Below, piece by piece: positions 1-9,278 of a stretch of DNA of 64,000 bases; positions within the stretch are counted from its first letter, which is position 1, and the number at the start of each line of letters is the position of its first letter. Origin of the DNA: JAKAWQ01 sp963840545 (GTDB lineage: Bacteria > Pseudomonadota > Alphaproteobacteria > Acetobacterales > Acetobacteraceae); assembly GCA_963840545.1 (NCBI GenBank), contig CAWIZE010000015.1:1-64000 (forward strand), read 5' to 3'. The position numbers and the translations under genes were made by a program. The notes under the pieces are model-generated. The model did no database searches and was not told the origin of the DNA. It was given only the letters and a program-made list of their open reading frames with translations.

Positions 1-850
1 GCTCCGCGATGAAGGGGGTGGTCACCTCTGCGACAACTGCGGAAAAATCATTCTCCGGCCGTCCGGCGAGGTGCTTGGGCGTGAGCCCCCGCGTGTGCTC
101 GCAGTGATAGCCGGCGAGCAAGGCGGCGAGGTCGCCGCTCGGCCCGCGGAGGAGGGAAAGCCGCTTGGCGACGTTCGAATCGACATGCCAGCCGAGCAGG
201 ATCCGCTCGTCGAAGCCGTGGATCCGGAGCAGGTCCGCGCGCAGCATGAGCTGGAAGTCGCCGGGCCCGTCGTAAATGATGTAGCTCTCGCCGTTGCGGA
301 CGATCTCGCTCAGGCCGAGCGCGCGCGACCAGGCGACGGCCTTGGCGATAGCGGCGGACGGATCGCGGCGGTCGAGCGCTTCCCAGAGGCTCTGCGGCAG
401 CTCGAAGCGCGGCAGGTGGTAGTACCCGTCCGGCAGGGCGGCGGCGATCGCCGAGAGCCCGCCGGCCGCGCCCGGTTCCGCAATCGTGGGGGCGAAGATC
501 ATGTCGGTGTTGGTCGAGAGGATCCACCGGTTGGCGGGGTTGGATCGCCGCAGCGCCGCGTTGCGCGCCACCGGCTCGATCACGCCGAGATGGGTGCGCG
601 CGGCATAGCGGTGGTGGATATCCGCGCGCACGCGGAGGATGCGCAGCATCGCGCGCGCCCGTGGGGTCAGCGTGTCCGCGATCGCCTCGGGAAAGCTCGG
701 CAGCTCGTCCGGACTGTTGTAATCGACGAACAGGATCTCGTCGCCCGGCGCGTCCAGCGCTTCGGCGAGGCAGTTCAGGCTGAGTGCGGCGCGCTTGTGC
801 GGGTTGAGGCCGTAGCTGTCGTTGCGACCGTAGGTGAGCACCGAGATCAA
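1..850 (-). CDS. Glycosyltransferase-like protein, 3' end beyond the left edge
   Basis: About 283 residues are visible and the C-terminus lies outside the window. The N-terminus ISVLTYGRNDSYG followed by a stretch ending EILFVDYNSPDE resembles the opening of GT-A glycosyltransferases. STNTDMIFAP near residue 115 looks like the acidic nucleotide-sugar/metal site (NTD in place of DXD), and GWHVDSNV near residue 235 suits an acceptor loop. I chose the TTG at 850, which overlaps the stop of the upstream FkbM gene as TTGA; no ATG or GTG is available in frame nearby. The overlap implies translational coupling with that methyltransferase gene. Donor and acceptor sugars cannot be told from the sequence. 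Confidence 0.72.
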   Translation of the reverse strand, partial: MISVLTYGRNDSYGLNPHKRAALSLNCLAEALDAPGDEILFVDYNSPDELPSFPEAIADTLTPRARAMLRILRVRADIHHRYAARTHLGVIEPVARNAALRRSNPANRWILSTNTDMIFAPTIAEPGAAGGLSAIAAALPDGYYHLPRFELPQSLWEALDRRDPSAAIAKAVAWSRALGLSEIVRNGESYIIYDGPGDFQLMLRADLLRIHGFDERILLGWHVDSNVAKRLSLLRGPSGDLAALLAGYHCEHTRGLTPKHLAGRPENDFSAVVAEVTTPFIAE

Positions 851-2187
851 CGGGCGGTGCTTCCGGCCGGCAAGGCGAGAAAGTTCCGGTTGACGCCCGG
901 AGGGAACGAGACGGCTTGGGTGAGCGCGCCGGTGCGCCCATCGATATCGTGCAAGCCATACGAGTGTGCGCCGAGCCAGGAGACGAGGGACGCCACGCTG
1001 GTGGCGCAAGCGGCCAGCGCGTCCTCGTAGATCTCGAGCAGCAGGGCGGGAGAAAAGCGGGCGAGCGTCGCCGCGGCCCCGCGGAGCGCTTTGAGCTCGG
1101 CGCCCTCGATATCGAGCTTGATCATCGCCAGGCGCGGCAGATCGGCGAGCGCTTCGTCCAGCGTCACCGCCGGCACCTGGGCCACTTCGTGAACCCGCAC
1201 CGGTGCATAGGCGAACCGCTCGGCCATCGTGTTGTGCCCGGCAAAGGCCGGCTCGGCGATGGTCAGGCGCACCTCGCCCGGCGCCTCCGCGGCCGCCGCC
1301 CGATGCAGGCGGACCTGGGCAAGCCGGTTGAGCGCCACGTTGGCCTCAAGACGGGCGAATTCGCGGGCACTCGGCTCGAAGGCGACGACGATGCCCGAGG
1401 GCCCGACGGCGCGGGCCGCGAACAGCGTGTAGAGGCCGCAATTGGCGCCGACATCGACGAAGACGTCCCCCGGCCTCAGCCACGCCCCGACCGTGAGGAG
1501 GCCCTCGGGCTCATAGAGCCCGGACTTCATCAGGCAGCGGGACTGCTCGTCGCCCGGTTCCAGCGTGAATTGCAGGTCGTGCAGCCAGGGCACGGGCACC
1601 GGCCGCGCCAACCCGGCGAAGACGCGGTTGCGGAGCCGGCCGGCCGCGTCCTCCGCGCCGGGCTCGCCGTACGGGTCCCGCGGCCAATCGGCGGTGCGGG
1701 CGACGTCGCGCTGCGGCAGCAGCCGCGCGGGATCGAGGCAATCGGGGCCGAAGCTGGCGAGGCGGGCGGCCAGGATGCGCGCCTCCGAATGAGGCCCCAC
1801 CGGCCCGATGCAGAGCGTGGCGAGCGCGGCGGGTGCGGCGAAGAGGGCGAGATCGTAGGGGGCTTCGCGGAGCGGGCAATAGAGGTGATCGAGGACGGCG
1901 CCGTCCGCGCCGAGCAGCCGGGCGGTGGCGCCGACGGCGGCGATGTGGATCCGCGCGCAGACAGAGGCGAGGCAGGCATCCGAAGGCAGACTCCCGGCCG
2001 GCACGCCCTGCCGGGCGCAGTCCCCGGGCGCGAGCGGCACGGCAACGAGGCTCGGCCCGGCAACGCCGCCCAGCGCCGCCAGCGCGCAGAGCGCGTCCCC
2101 TCCCGCACGATGCGCAATGCACGAGGCCGGCCAGGCCCATCGCGGCAGCCGCGCCCCGCCGGTCGCGGCGACAATCCTCCCGATCAT
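847..2187 (-). CDS. FkbM family SAM-dependent methyltransferase
   Basis: This 446-residue protein has two parts. The C-terminal half is an FkbM methyltransferase: the SAM-binding motif DVFVDVGANCGLYTLF lies at about 241-256, the acidic loop VVAFEPS follows, and MIKLDIEGAE comes further on, all standard for the family. The first 220 residues are an extension that I do not recognise. FkbM enzymes O-methylate small molecules and sugars, and next to glycosyltransferases they usually cap or decorate glycans (family knowledge). The ATG at 2187 is preceded by GGGGAG with short spacing. The gene overlaps the partial glycosyltransferase downstream and is divergent from the CgeB-like gene at 2428. Confidence 0.85.
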   Translation of the reverse strand: MIGRIVAATGGARLPRWAWPASCIAHRAGGDALCALAALGGVAGPSLVAVPLAPGDCARQGVPAGSLPSDACLASVCARIHIAAVGATARLLGADGAVLDHLYCPLREAPYDLALFAAPAALATLCIGPVGPHSEARILAARLASFGPDCLDPARLLPQRDVARTADWPRDPYGEPGAEDAAGRLRNRVFAGLARPVPVPWLHDLQFTLEPGDEQSRCLMKSGLYEPEGLLTVGAWLRPGDVFVDVGANCGLYTLFAARAVGPSGIVVAFEPSAREFARLEANVALNRLAQVRLHRAAAAEAPGEVRLTIAEPAFAGHNTMAERFAYAPVRVHEVAQVPAVTLDEALADLPRLAMIKLDIEGAELKALRGAAATLARFSPALLLEIYEDALAACATSVASLVSWLGAHSYGLHDIDGRTGALTQAVSFPPGVNRNFLALPAGSTAR

Positions 2188-2228
2188 CGCTCCCCTATAC
2201 CGCAGGAGAGGCGCGGGCCCGCAACCGC

Positions 2229-2299
2229 GTGAGCCGGCCCCGGTGAGCCGGCCCCGGTGAGCCGGACCCCGGTGAGCCGACCCCGGTGAGCCGACCTTG
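2229..2299. repeat. Five-copy 14-15 bp tandem repeat between divergent genes
   Basis: The unit GTGAGCCGGCCCCG is repeated five times with small changes; copies start at 2229, 2243, 2257, 2272 and 2286. It occupies the centre of the gap between the FkbM gene (starting at 2187, minus) and the glycosyltransferase at 2428 (plus), so it may separate or affect the two promoters. It has no CRISPR-like spacers. Confidence 0.85.
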
Positions 2300-2427
2300 G
2301 GTCGAGGCTTGGCCAGGCCGGCGCGAACGGCTAGAGCGGCCCGGTCGCGCCTGGTTTCGTCGCCCTCGGGGCCCTGTGTCCCGGCGCGGCAAGCCAGCGC
2401 GGGTCGTGCCAAGCCGGGAGCCTGCGG

Positions 2428-4806
2428 ATGCGGATCGCCTATCACAACCCCTGGATCGAGTCGTCCGAGAACCAGGGCTTCATGTCGATGGAGGAGGCCG
2501 CGCGCCGAATCGGCGTCGCGCTCGTTGCCTGCGGCGATGAGGCCGCGATCGAGGCCTGCCGGCCCGATTTCGTGCTCTCGGTCTCGACGGCGATGGCCAA
2601 GATCACCGACTTTCCGACCTACCTCACGGTGCACGAGCCCAAGGCCTATCTGCTCGAGCAGCCTGAGCGCGTGCGCAACCTCTTCTCCTATGACGGGTAC
2701 CTGACGATCTCCGACAGCCTGGCGCGCTTCGTGCGCGATTTCTGCTGCGGGGTCGGGCGGACGGAGGAGCCGGGTTTTTTCTATCTCACGCCGCAGGTTT
2801 CGCAGATTCGCACCGACTGGCCGGAGGTCGTGAAGGGCGATGCGCTGCGGGTTGTTTATTTCGGCACCAACTGGAACCGGCGCATGCCGCTGCTCTTCCG
2901 CGCGCTCGATCGCACCGGCATCCTCGGCATCCACGGGCCGGAGGCGTCGTGGCGCACGGAGGGCTATGCGAGCTATCGTGGGCCGGTCGCCTTCGACGGC
3001 CACGGCCCGCAGCGCATTTATGCCGAATGCGGGCTTGGGCTGGCGCTGATGGACGAGCGCTGGCGGCGCGAGGACGTGATCTCCAACCGCGTCTTCGAGA
3101 TCGCGAGCGTGGGCGCGGTCGCGATCTGCCCGGATATGCCATGGACGCGGAAATGGTTCGGCGACGCGGTGCTCTATTACGACGCCGACCGCCCGGCGCG
3201 CGAGATCGCCGAGCGGATCCGCGCGCATCACGGCTTCGTCCGCGCCGACCAGGAGGCCGCCCGGGCGATGGGCGAGCGGGCGAGGCGGATCTTCGAGGCG
3301 CATTTCGCGGCGGAGCGGATGCTCGCCAACGCGATCGCCTATCACGAGCGCAAGACCGCCGAACGTCGGGAGCGGCGGGCGGCGATGGCGCCGGCGCCCG
3401 GGATCTCGGTCGTGCTGCGCTGCGGGGACCGCAGCCTCGCCCTGGTGCGCCGCGCCGTCGATTCGATCCGCCGCCAGACCTTCGGCTCCTTCACCGTGAT
3501 CCTCGCCAGGTTCCGCCCCCTGGACCTTTCCGCGATCACCGCGGACCGCAGCGGCGCGATCGCCGAATTCGTCGAATTCTTCATCCCCGACGGCAGCCGC
3601 GCGGAGATGCTGTTCGCGGCCATCGCGCGGGTCAGCACGGCCTATTTCGCGGTGCTCGACGACGACGATTTCTGGATGAGCGATCATTTCGAGGAGCTGT
3701 TCCGGGCCGGGCGGCGGGTGCGCGAGGATTTCGACATGGCCTTCTCCGGCTCGATCGGCTTCGACTACCCGGTTCTCTATAACGCGACGCAATCCTGCAG
3801 CCGCAATATCCTGCGCTTCGGATATGACGGCCCGATCGCCGATGCGCTCGACGTGCAGAACGCCATCGGCACCAACTGCTTCGTCGCCCGGACGGACCTT
3901 CTGCAGAACGAGATGCGCGCCGTGCCGGAGATGCGCACGGCGGAGGATTCGCTGCTGATCTGCCTGCTCGCCTGGCGCTCGCGGCCGATTTTTTCCTACC
4001 GCCCGACGGCTTTCTATCGGCGCGACGCGGAGGACGGCTCGCGCTGGCAGACCGACGCGCGGCGCACCGAGGACGAGCTCTCGATGGCGCTGCGCGCCGG
4101 CCTCGCCTGGCATCCGGACTGGCTGGCCAGCGGCTCCTTTGCCGTGCCGACGCGCCTCTGGGCAGAGGCCCGGAACAAGCTCGGCCCGAGCTTCACCGGC
4201 GAGCTGCTCGACCGCCTGATGGTCGGCTCGGCGGGGCGGCGGACGCCGCAGGGCATCGCCGCGGTGGCGGGCACGGCGGGCCACGTCTGCTACGGTCCGT
4301 ACATCAGGCTGGCGCCGGCCCGCTACGCGGCGACCTTCCTGGTCGTGCCGGAGGGCGCGGCGTCCGCGGCGGGCAATGCGCTGGGCGGGGTCGAGGTCGC
4401 GGCCGAGATGACCCACGTCGTCGCCGGGCGTTCGATCGGGCCGGAGGACGAAGAGATCACCCTTCGCTTCACGATCGACGAGGCCCTGGCGAGCGCGCGG
4501 ATCGAGTTCCGCGCTGCCTCCAACGGGGAGCGCCCGTTCACGCTCGCCTCGGTGCTGCTGACGCGCGACGAAACGGACCCCACGCTTTCGCCGCCGCGCG
4601 ACGATGCGCACCCGGCGGCGCAGGCGAAGACGCCCGCGCCCCGCGCCGACCCCGCGCCGGAGGGCGAGACGCTGCGCGGGCTCGCGGCGGAGCTCGCGGC
4701 CATGCGGAGGTCAGCGAGCTGGCGCGTCACCGCGCCGCTCAGGCGGCTCGGCCGCCTGGTACGCGGCCGCCGCGCGGAGAAAACCCCGCCACCGCCGGGG
4801 CGCTGA
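2428..4806 (+). CDS. Two-domain glycosyltransferase: CgeB-like plus GT2
   Basis: This 792-residue protein appears to fuse two glycosyltransferase modules. Residues 1 to about 320 resemble CgeB-like GT-B proteins: the start MRIAYHNPWIESSENQGF, then VYFGTNWNRRM, and a family-typical stretch ISNRVFEIASVGAVAICPD. From about 324 a GT2 domain begins with GISVVLRCGD, with an acidic DDDDFW near 410 as the presumed nucleotide-sugar/Mn site. The extreme C-terminus, SASWRVTAPLRRLGRLVRG, is a basic tail common in polysaccharide glycosyltransferases. GGGAG precedes the ATG at 2428 by 7 bases. It probably transfers two sugars in sequence during assembly of a surface glycan (inference). The neighbour downstream is convergent. 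Confidence 0.82.
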   Translation: MRIAYHNPWIESSENQGFMSMEEAARRIGVALVACGDEAAIEACRPDFVLSVSTAMAKITDFPTYLTVHEPKAYLLEQPERVRNLFSYDGYLTISDSLARFVRDFCCGVGRTEEPGFFYLTPQVSQIRTDWPEVVKGDALRVVYFGTNWNRRMPLLFRALDRTGILGIHGPEASWRTEGYASYRGPVAFDGHGPQRIYAECGLGLALMDERWRREDVISNRVFEIASVGAVAICPDMPWTRKWFGDAVLYYDADRPAREIAERIRAHHGFVRADQEAARAMGERARRIFEAHFAAERMLANAIAYHERKTAERRERRAAMAPAPGISVVLRCGDRSLALVRRAVDSIRRQTFGSFTVILARFRPLDLSAITADRSGAIAEFVEFFIPDGSRAEMLFAAIARVSTAYFAVLDDDDFWMSDHFEELFRAGRRVREDFDMAFSGSIGFDYPVLYNATQSCSRNILRFGYDGPIADALDVQNAIGTNCFVARTDLLQNEMRAVPEMRTAEDSLLICLLAWRSRPIFSYRPTAFYRRDAEDGSRWQTDARRTEDELSMALRAGLAWHPDWLASGSFAVPTRLWAEARNKLGPSFTGELLDRLMVGSAGRRTPQGIAAVAGTAGHVCYGPYIRLAPARYAATFLVVPEGAASAAGNALGGVEVAAEMTHVVAGRSIGPEDEEITLRFTIDEALASARIEFRAASNGERPFTLASVLLTRDETDPTLSPPRDDAHPAAQAKTPAPRADPAPEGETLRGLAAELAAMRRSASWRVTAPLRRLGRLVRGRRAEKTPPPPGR

Positions 4807-4901
4807 GGTCGGTTTGGAATGACGCGGTCATGGGCGCCTGGCGAGGGTTCCGCCCGGCGCGGGAGAGCGGGATGGATGAGCGCAGGCGATCTCATCCCGC
4901 T

Positions 4902-6578
4902 CTAAAGCATCGGGTAGACATCGATCCCGGCTCGCCGCATCGCGAGCTTGATCACGTCCTGCTCGAACTTCGACATGAGCTTCGGCCTCAGCAGGGCCGG
5001 GCGTCCGTTGCACGAGAGGTAAAGGCCGTATCCGTCTTGCCGGTACCTGCGGCCGGCGGTCCATGTACAACCGGCGCACGATCGCGGCGTGCCTGACGAA
5101 GTCGATCGCGTGCGTGAGGGTCTGTCTGTGCGCCTCGTCCGCGATGCGGAAAAGGTAGGTGGTCTCCGGCGTGGTGGATATCGTCTCGGCCTTGCTCAAC
5201 AGCGTCGCGATGAAGACAGGGTCTTCGCCGTCGCTGAGGTCCGGGTAACATGCGTTGGCCCGGCGCAGGAATTCGAGGTCGATCATGTATGTCATGTGCC
5301 ACCACGGCATCCAAAGGTCCGGCTCGTCGTCGAGGCGCGCACTGTGCCTTTCGGCGCAGATTTGATAGGAGTCGTTGCTCTCGCGGAGGTTGGGGGGGTC
5401 AGGCGCCTCGCGGAAGAACGTGAGGCTGCCGCGCGCGAGGGGCACCCGGTCGGCCGTTGCGATGTCGTAGAGGATTCGCAGCGCGTCCTTGGGAAGGATG
5501 TCATCGGCGTCGGTGAATTGTATGAATTCTCCCCTCGCCAGGTGGATTCCGGTGTTTCGCGATCTGCCGGCGCCGCAATTCGCGCCGTTTCGCACGACGA
5601 ACACGCGCGGATCGGGTACCTGGCCAGGTCCTCGAGAATCTGCGGAGACGTGTCGGTCGAGGCGTCGTCGATGCAGATGACTTCGATGTCCTCGAGGGAC
5701 TGGCCCAATATCGAATCGAGGCAGTCGCGAAGGTAGGGTGCCTTGTCGAATACGGGGACGACCACCGAGACCAGCGGTCGCTGCACCCGCGCGGCGCGTG
5801 ACGGGGTCGGCAGGATGACCTGGGATTCGACATTTGCCGGGCGCGACCAGTCCAGTTCGAAGCTGGGGTGGGGAGCCCGGCCCTGGACGGCGCCGATCGT
5901 CAGGAAGTGTGCAAGGGGATTGATGCCGGCTTCGGCCACGTCAGGGTTGCGGGACAGGTACCAGTCGGTATCGAACAAGGGGTGGGGGTCCCGCCCTTGT
6001 GCCGCCCCTATCGTCAGATAATGGGCCAGCGGGCTGAGCGACGCCTCGTCGGGCGCGGCCTGCGCTTGCGGCTCCGTGGGGGCAGGGTCGGCCACGGCGA
6101 CATATGCCAGGCGGGTGTTCTGTCCGCGCCGCCGCCGCAGCCGCTCTCTCGTTTGCCAGGGTGTAGCGACCCACCATGCGGCTTTGATGGCGCGGCGCAG
6201 CTGCGTGCGGAGGCTGGCGGGCAGGAGGGCGGCGGCGCTCCGCATCGGATAGGTGAGGCGCCATGAGGCGGAGGCGAGGAGCCGCTCGCGTTCGCAGCGC
6301 GCCTCGTCGCGTTGCCTGAGGGCTTCGCCCAATGCGCTGGTCAGCTCGGCGAGCCGCTGCTCCGCGCCGGCGGCGCGGATCTCATCCTTCATCCGGCTTG
6401 CCGCGGCGTGCAGGCCGTGCTCAAGGTACCAGCCGGTGGCGAAAAGCGGGTTTGGATCTCGCCCTTCGGCCATTCCGTGCTCGAGGTAATGGCGGAGGGG
6501 ATCCGCCCCTTGTGCGGCCACGTCCGGGTTTCGCGCCGCGTACCATGCCGCATCGAAGAGCGCGCCGAATTCCGCCAC
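4902..6578 (-). pseudogene. Frameshifted GT2 glycosyltransferase with WYL/NPDV repeats
   Basis: Homology runs from a GTG start at 6578 (GGGAGG 9 bases upstream) to a TAG at 4902-4904, but in three frames. The N-terminal part has three copies of the motif WYL..NPDVA...NPL.HYL..G...GRDP.PLF, common in polysaccharide glycosyltransferases. A GT2 domain then opens with PLVSVVVPVFDKAPYL and VICIDDASTD. The frame breaks near 5608-5620, after LEDLARY, and resumes as DPRVFVVRNGANCGAGRSRN with FIQFTDADD. It breaks again near 5040-5055, after LYMDRR, and resumes as YRQDGYGLYLSCNGRPALL to AGIDVYPML. Both joints lie beside a GTACC. The upstream open frame (5292-6578) could still yield a truncated protein. 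Either a decaying gene or two assembly indels. Confidence 0.82.
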
Positions 6579-6966
6579 GTCTTATCGCCTCCCGGGATTT
6601 CGTCGGGCCTCAGGGGCGCCCTCTTCCCTGGGAGCGGCGCTTCGATCATCCTTCGGAAGCGGTCTGGCGGTGTCATGACTCATTGGCTTGGAGGGTCCAC
6701 CCAGGTGTCAGCTATCGTGCGAGCCGCCCGGGGCCGGGGTCAATCGTCCGTGATGGCCCCTCCTAGGGATAGGCATTTCACTGGTCAAGGCCGCCGCTTT
6801 CGGGCAGGCCGGCTGCGGGTGAGCATGGCGTGTCGCGTCGGCTCGCCGATATGGCGCAACACATGGCTGTAACGTTGCCGGCCGGCCGGTGGGGCCCGCG
6901 GCCGCGGGCTGCTCGCCCTTGCGCCGCGGCAGCGGCGGGCGGGGCGGTGTCGGGTTATGCGGCGTC
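6579..6966. other. Intergenic gap between divergent glycosyltransferase genes
   Basis: This 388-bp stretch separates the minus-strand GT2 gene from the plus-strand DXD glycosyltransferase. It must hold the control region for both if each has its own promoter. I see no convincing promoter, terminator, repeat or small gene. The short open frames here lack conserved motifs. Confidence 0.5.
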
Positions 6967-7995
6967 ATGGATGATCGACGGGTCCTCCGGTTTTCCGGTG
7001 CCATCCCGGTGCGGACGATGAGCAGGCTCGCGGCGCGTTGGGCAGCGTTGGCCGGGCGGTTGCCGTTTTCCGCTGTCCGCAGGCCGACCGTCTTCCATGG
7101 CTTTTGGGACGGGCCGCCGCTTGGCCCGCTGCGATATTCCTGCCTCAAGTCCTTTGTCGAGCTGGGTCACCAATTCGAGTTGTACGTTTATGGTCCGCTC
7201 GATGTTCCACGCGGGGTGGTTCTTATGGACGCGGAGCAGATAATTCCCCGCTCCGAGATTTTCTATTATCAGAATCCACGGATCGACGATCCCGATGAAT
7301 CCGGAAAGGATCTCGGCCCGTTCTCCGATCTGTTTCGCTTCAAGCTCCTGGCGGAGCGCGGCGGCTGGTGGTCCGACGTCGATACGATCTGCCTTTCGCC
7401 CTCCATACCTCCGGTTGAAAGGGCGTGGGCGAGCGAGTGCCCCGAGATGGGCGGCGTCCGGATCGGGACGAGCCAGATTTCGTTCCGCCGGGGCGATCCC
7501 GTGGCGGTCGAGCTGTATTCGAGATGCCACGCGCTCAGCCGCACGAACTTCTCGCCCCGTGAGGCTCTCGGGCCGATGCTGATCTCGCGGACCATCCACG
7601 AACTCGGGCTTGCCGACAATGAGTTCGGCAGCCCTGATCGCTTCTACCCGATACGCTGGATCGAGATGTTCAAGCTGTGGCTGCCGAAATATCGCGACGA
7701 GGTGGAAGCGCGATGCACGGGAGCGCTGTTCCTGCCGATCTATCAGTCCTTCATTAAATATATCGGGCTGAGCGCTGCCGACGTGCCGCCGCGCGGCAGC
7801 TACCTTGGCGAGTTCTGCGCCCGGCATATGCCCGGGCGGCGGGACCGGCGCGGGCATCGGCCGGAGGAAATCTACGAGGCTTTAAGGGCGTTTTTCATGA
7901 AGAACCAGGAGTGGGCGATCGGCGAGCTGGTGGCTGTTTCCGGGGAGGAGATTCTCCGGGATCTGCGGCTTGCCCCCCCCGCGCGCCCGACATGA
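6967..7995 (+). CDS. DXD-type sugar transferase (GT32/capsular-type)
   Basis: This protein of about 342 residues carries the signature of the glycosyltransferases that bind sugar through a DXD motif. It starts with TVFHGFWDGPPLGPLRYSCL, then has SDLFRFKLLAERGGWWSDVD near residue 120-138, where DVD is the metal and nucleotide-sugar site. This resembles Och1/GT32 and capsule-type transferases (family knowledge). Two starts are possible: ATG 6967, used here, or ATG 7018, which leaves about 22 residues before the conserved region. Neither has a strong ribosome site. The end is convergent with the methyltransferase at 8048. Confidence 0.72.
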   Translation: MDDRRVLRFSGAIPVRTMSRLAARWAALAGRLPFSAVRRPTVFHGFWDGPPLGPLRYSCLKSFVELGHQFELYVYGPLDVPRGVVLMDAEQIIPRSEIFYYQNPRIDDPDESGKDLGPFSDLFRFKLLAERGGWWSDVDTICLSPSIPPVERAWASECPEMGGVRIGTSQISFRRGDPVAVELYSRCHALSRTNFSPREALGPMLISRTIHELGLADNEFGSPDRFYPIRWIEMFKLWLPKYRDEVEARCTGALFLPIYQSFIKYIGLSAADVPPRGSYLGEFCARHMPGRRDRRGHRPEEIYEALRAFFMKNQEWAIGELVAVSGEEILRDLRLAPPARPT

Positions 7996-8047
7996 CGAGC
8001 GTAGCGGCGGCTGGCGGGGTCGTCGCGTCCGCCTTTTTGGGGCCGCC

Positions 8048-8659
8048 TCACCTGGGTTGATGAGCGTCGGCAGGATCGGAGAGCTCGGCTTGCTCCGTTC
8101 TTATCAGGACCAGCCCGGTCTGCGCGAAGAATCCATGCTCGCGCTCGGCGAGAACGACGCGACGCCAGTGGTAATTGTATTCATCCACCCGATAGCCGCG
8201 GTTGGCGAAGTGCGACACCCAATATTCCTCCTCCCGGCAGTTGACGTGATGGTGGCCCTCTTGCCGCGGCCGGGCGTGCGTAAACGCTATGATGTTCCCG
8301 TTGCACAGGGTGTCGAGGTAATTCTTGAGGAATTTTTCCTCGATGTGCTCAGCCACCTCGATCGACAGGACGAGGTCGACCGGCATGATGTACGGAGCCT
8401 CGGTGAGGTCGTGATACGCGATCGGATGCACGGCGCGCTCTACGTTCTTTCGTAGTGCATCGATGCCGTGCGCGATCACTCCGATGCTGTGGAAGAATTT
8501 GACTGCATGTCCCTCGCCACAACCGACGTCGAGCATGGAGCGAACCGCGAACCGCTCGACCAGCTGGCGCCAGAGCGAGGGCGTGATCGTGTTGTGGTCG
8601 CCGAATCTGACGTTTCCGCCGGCGTGAGGCTGGTCGCGGTCGTGGACGAACTGAGGCAT
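8048..8659 (-). CDS. Class I SAM-dependent methyltransferase
   Basis: The protein has 203 residues. The SAM-binding motif I is SMLDVGCGEGHAVKFF near residues 41-56; an acidic motif II (GIDALRKN) and VLSIEVAEHIEEKFL follow, the latter typical of Methyltransf_11/23 domains. The C-terminal half, with YWVSHFANRGYRVDEY, fits small methyltransferases found in glycan clusters. The acceptor is unknown; methylation of a sugar or glycan intermediate is plausible given the neighbours. It is convergent with the DXD glycosyltransferase, and a 619-bp gap precedes it. Confidence 0.8.
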   Translation of the reverse strand: MPQFVHDRDQPHAGGNVRFGDHNTITPSLWRQLVERFAVRSMLDVGCGEGHAVKFFHSIGVIAHGIDALRKNVERAVHPIAYHDLTEAPYIMPVDLVLSIEVAEHIEEKFLKNYLDTLCNGNIIAFTHARPRQEGHHHVNCREEEYWVSHFANRGYRVDEYNYHWRRVVLAEREHGFFAQTGLVLIRTEQAELSDPADAHQPR

Positions 8660-9278
8660 GCTTACCCTTTCCTGGATGCTCCGCCGGCTTGCCGGGCTGG
8701 GGCGGGCGGCGCTGCCGGGGTTTCGCCTTCGGCCTTGGGGATGGCGAGCCCGGGGCGAAGCACCGAGACCTTGGGACGGATATCACGAATTCGAGATTGT
8801 CGGATGGGGATTCGGGCGGCTGGCGAGGGTTTGGGGGCCCTCGATCGGGTGGTTGCGCGCGATTGCGACGTGGCTCCGATGCAAGGCAGGTGTGCCGCGA
8901 TCGGCGCGACGTGCAGGTTCTCCCCCGCGGCGCCTGCCTTCCGAGCTCATGCCGTTTCGATCATGATTCCGGCGCCGCCTCTCAGGCACGGACCGGACGC
9001 ATGAGGACACGACGACCGATCGCTCGGACGAAACATACTATACAGCTAGAAGTAACGCGATACGTACCATCCGAGACAACCGCGCGATGATTGCGCAACG
9101 GGAAGCATAAGGCTACGGTTTGGCCCTGGCGGTTGGGCCGTAGCGGAGGTGTCCCTGGTGTTCGAATCTTTGCCTTCGCAAGGTCTCGTTCCCGTATGGT
9201 GCCCCGGCAGCCCTGGGCTCGGGCGTGCGTTGCGATGGGGCGCGGTGCGGTGGGCGTGGTTGGATTGACGTCTTAGCG
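8660..9278. other. Long intergenic region, probable divergent promoters
   Basis: A gap of 619 bp lies between divergent methyltransferase and glycosyltransferase genes. Overlapping open frames on both strands here show no recognisable motifs. The stretch 9025-9075 is less GC-rich than the surroundings (it contains ACATACTATACAGCTAG) and is the best place for a promoter, but no clear -35/-10 pair can be assigned. A TTCGAATC at about 9158 resembles a tRNA T-loop by chance only. Confidence 0.4.

Noticed and set aside
2229..2299. CRISPR array
   Set aside because: The units abut with no unique spacers and no cas gene is nearby; it is a plain tandem repeat.
2188..4611. Long minus-strand open frame extending the FkbM gene upstream across the CgeB-GT2 gene
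   Set aside because: The residues upstream of 2187 have no recognisable motifs and are the antisense of a clear glycosyltransferase; such shadow frames are common at this GC content.
9130..9185. Possible tRNA gene (TTCGAATC T-loop-like sequence)
   Set aside because: No matching acceptor stem, anticodon arm or D-loop could be folded around it.
8660..9278. Small genes in the long intergenic region
   Set aside because: Open frames on both strands overlap, lack ribosome sites and show no motif or homology.
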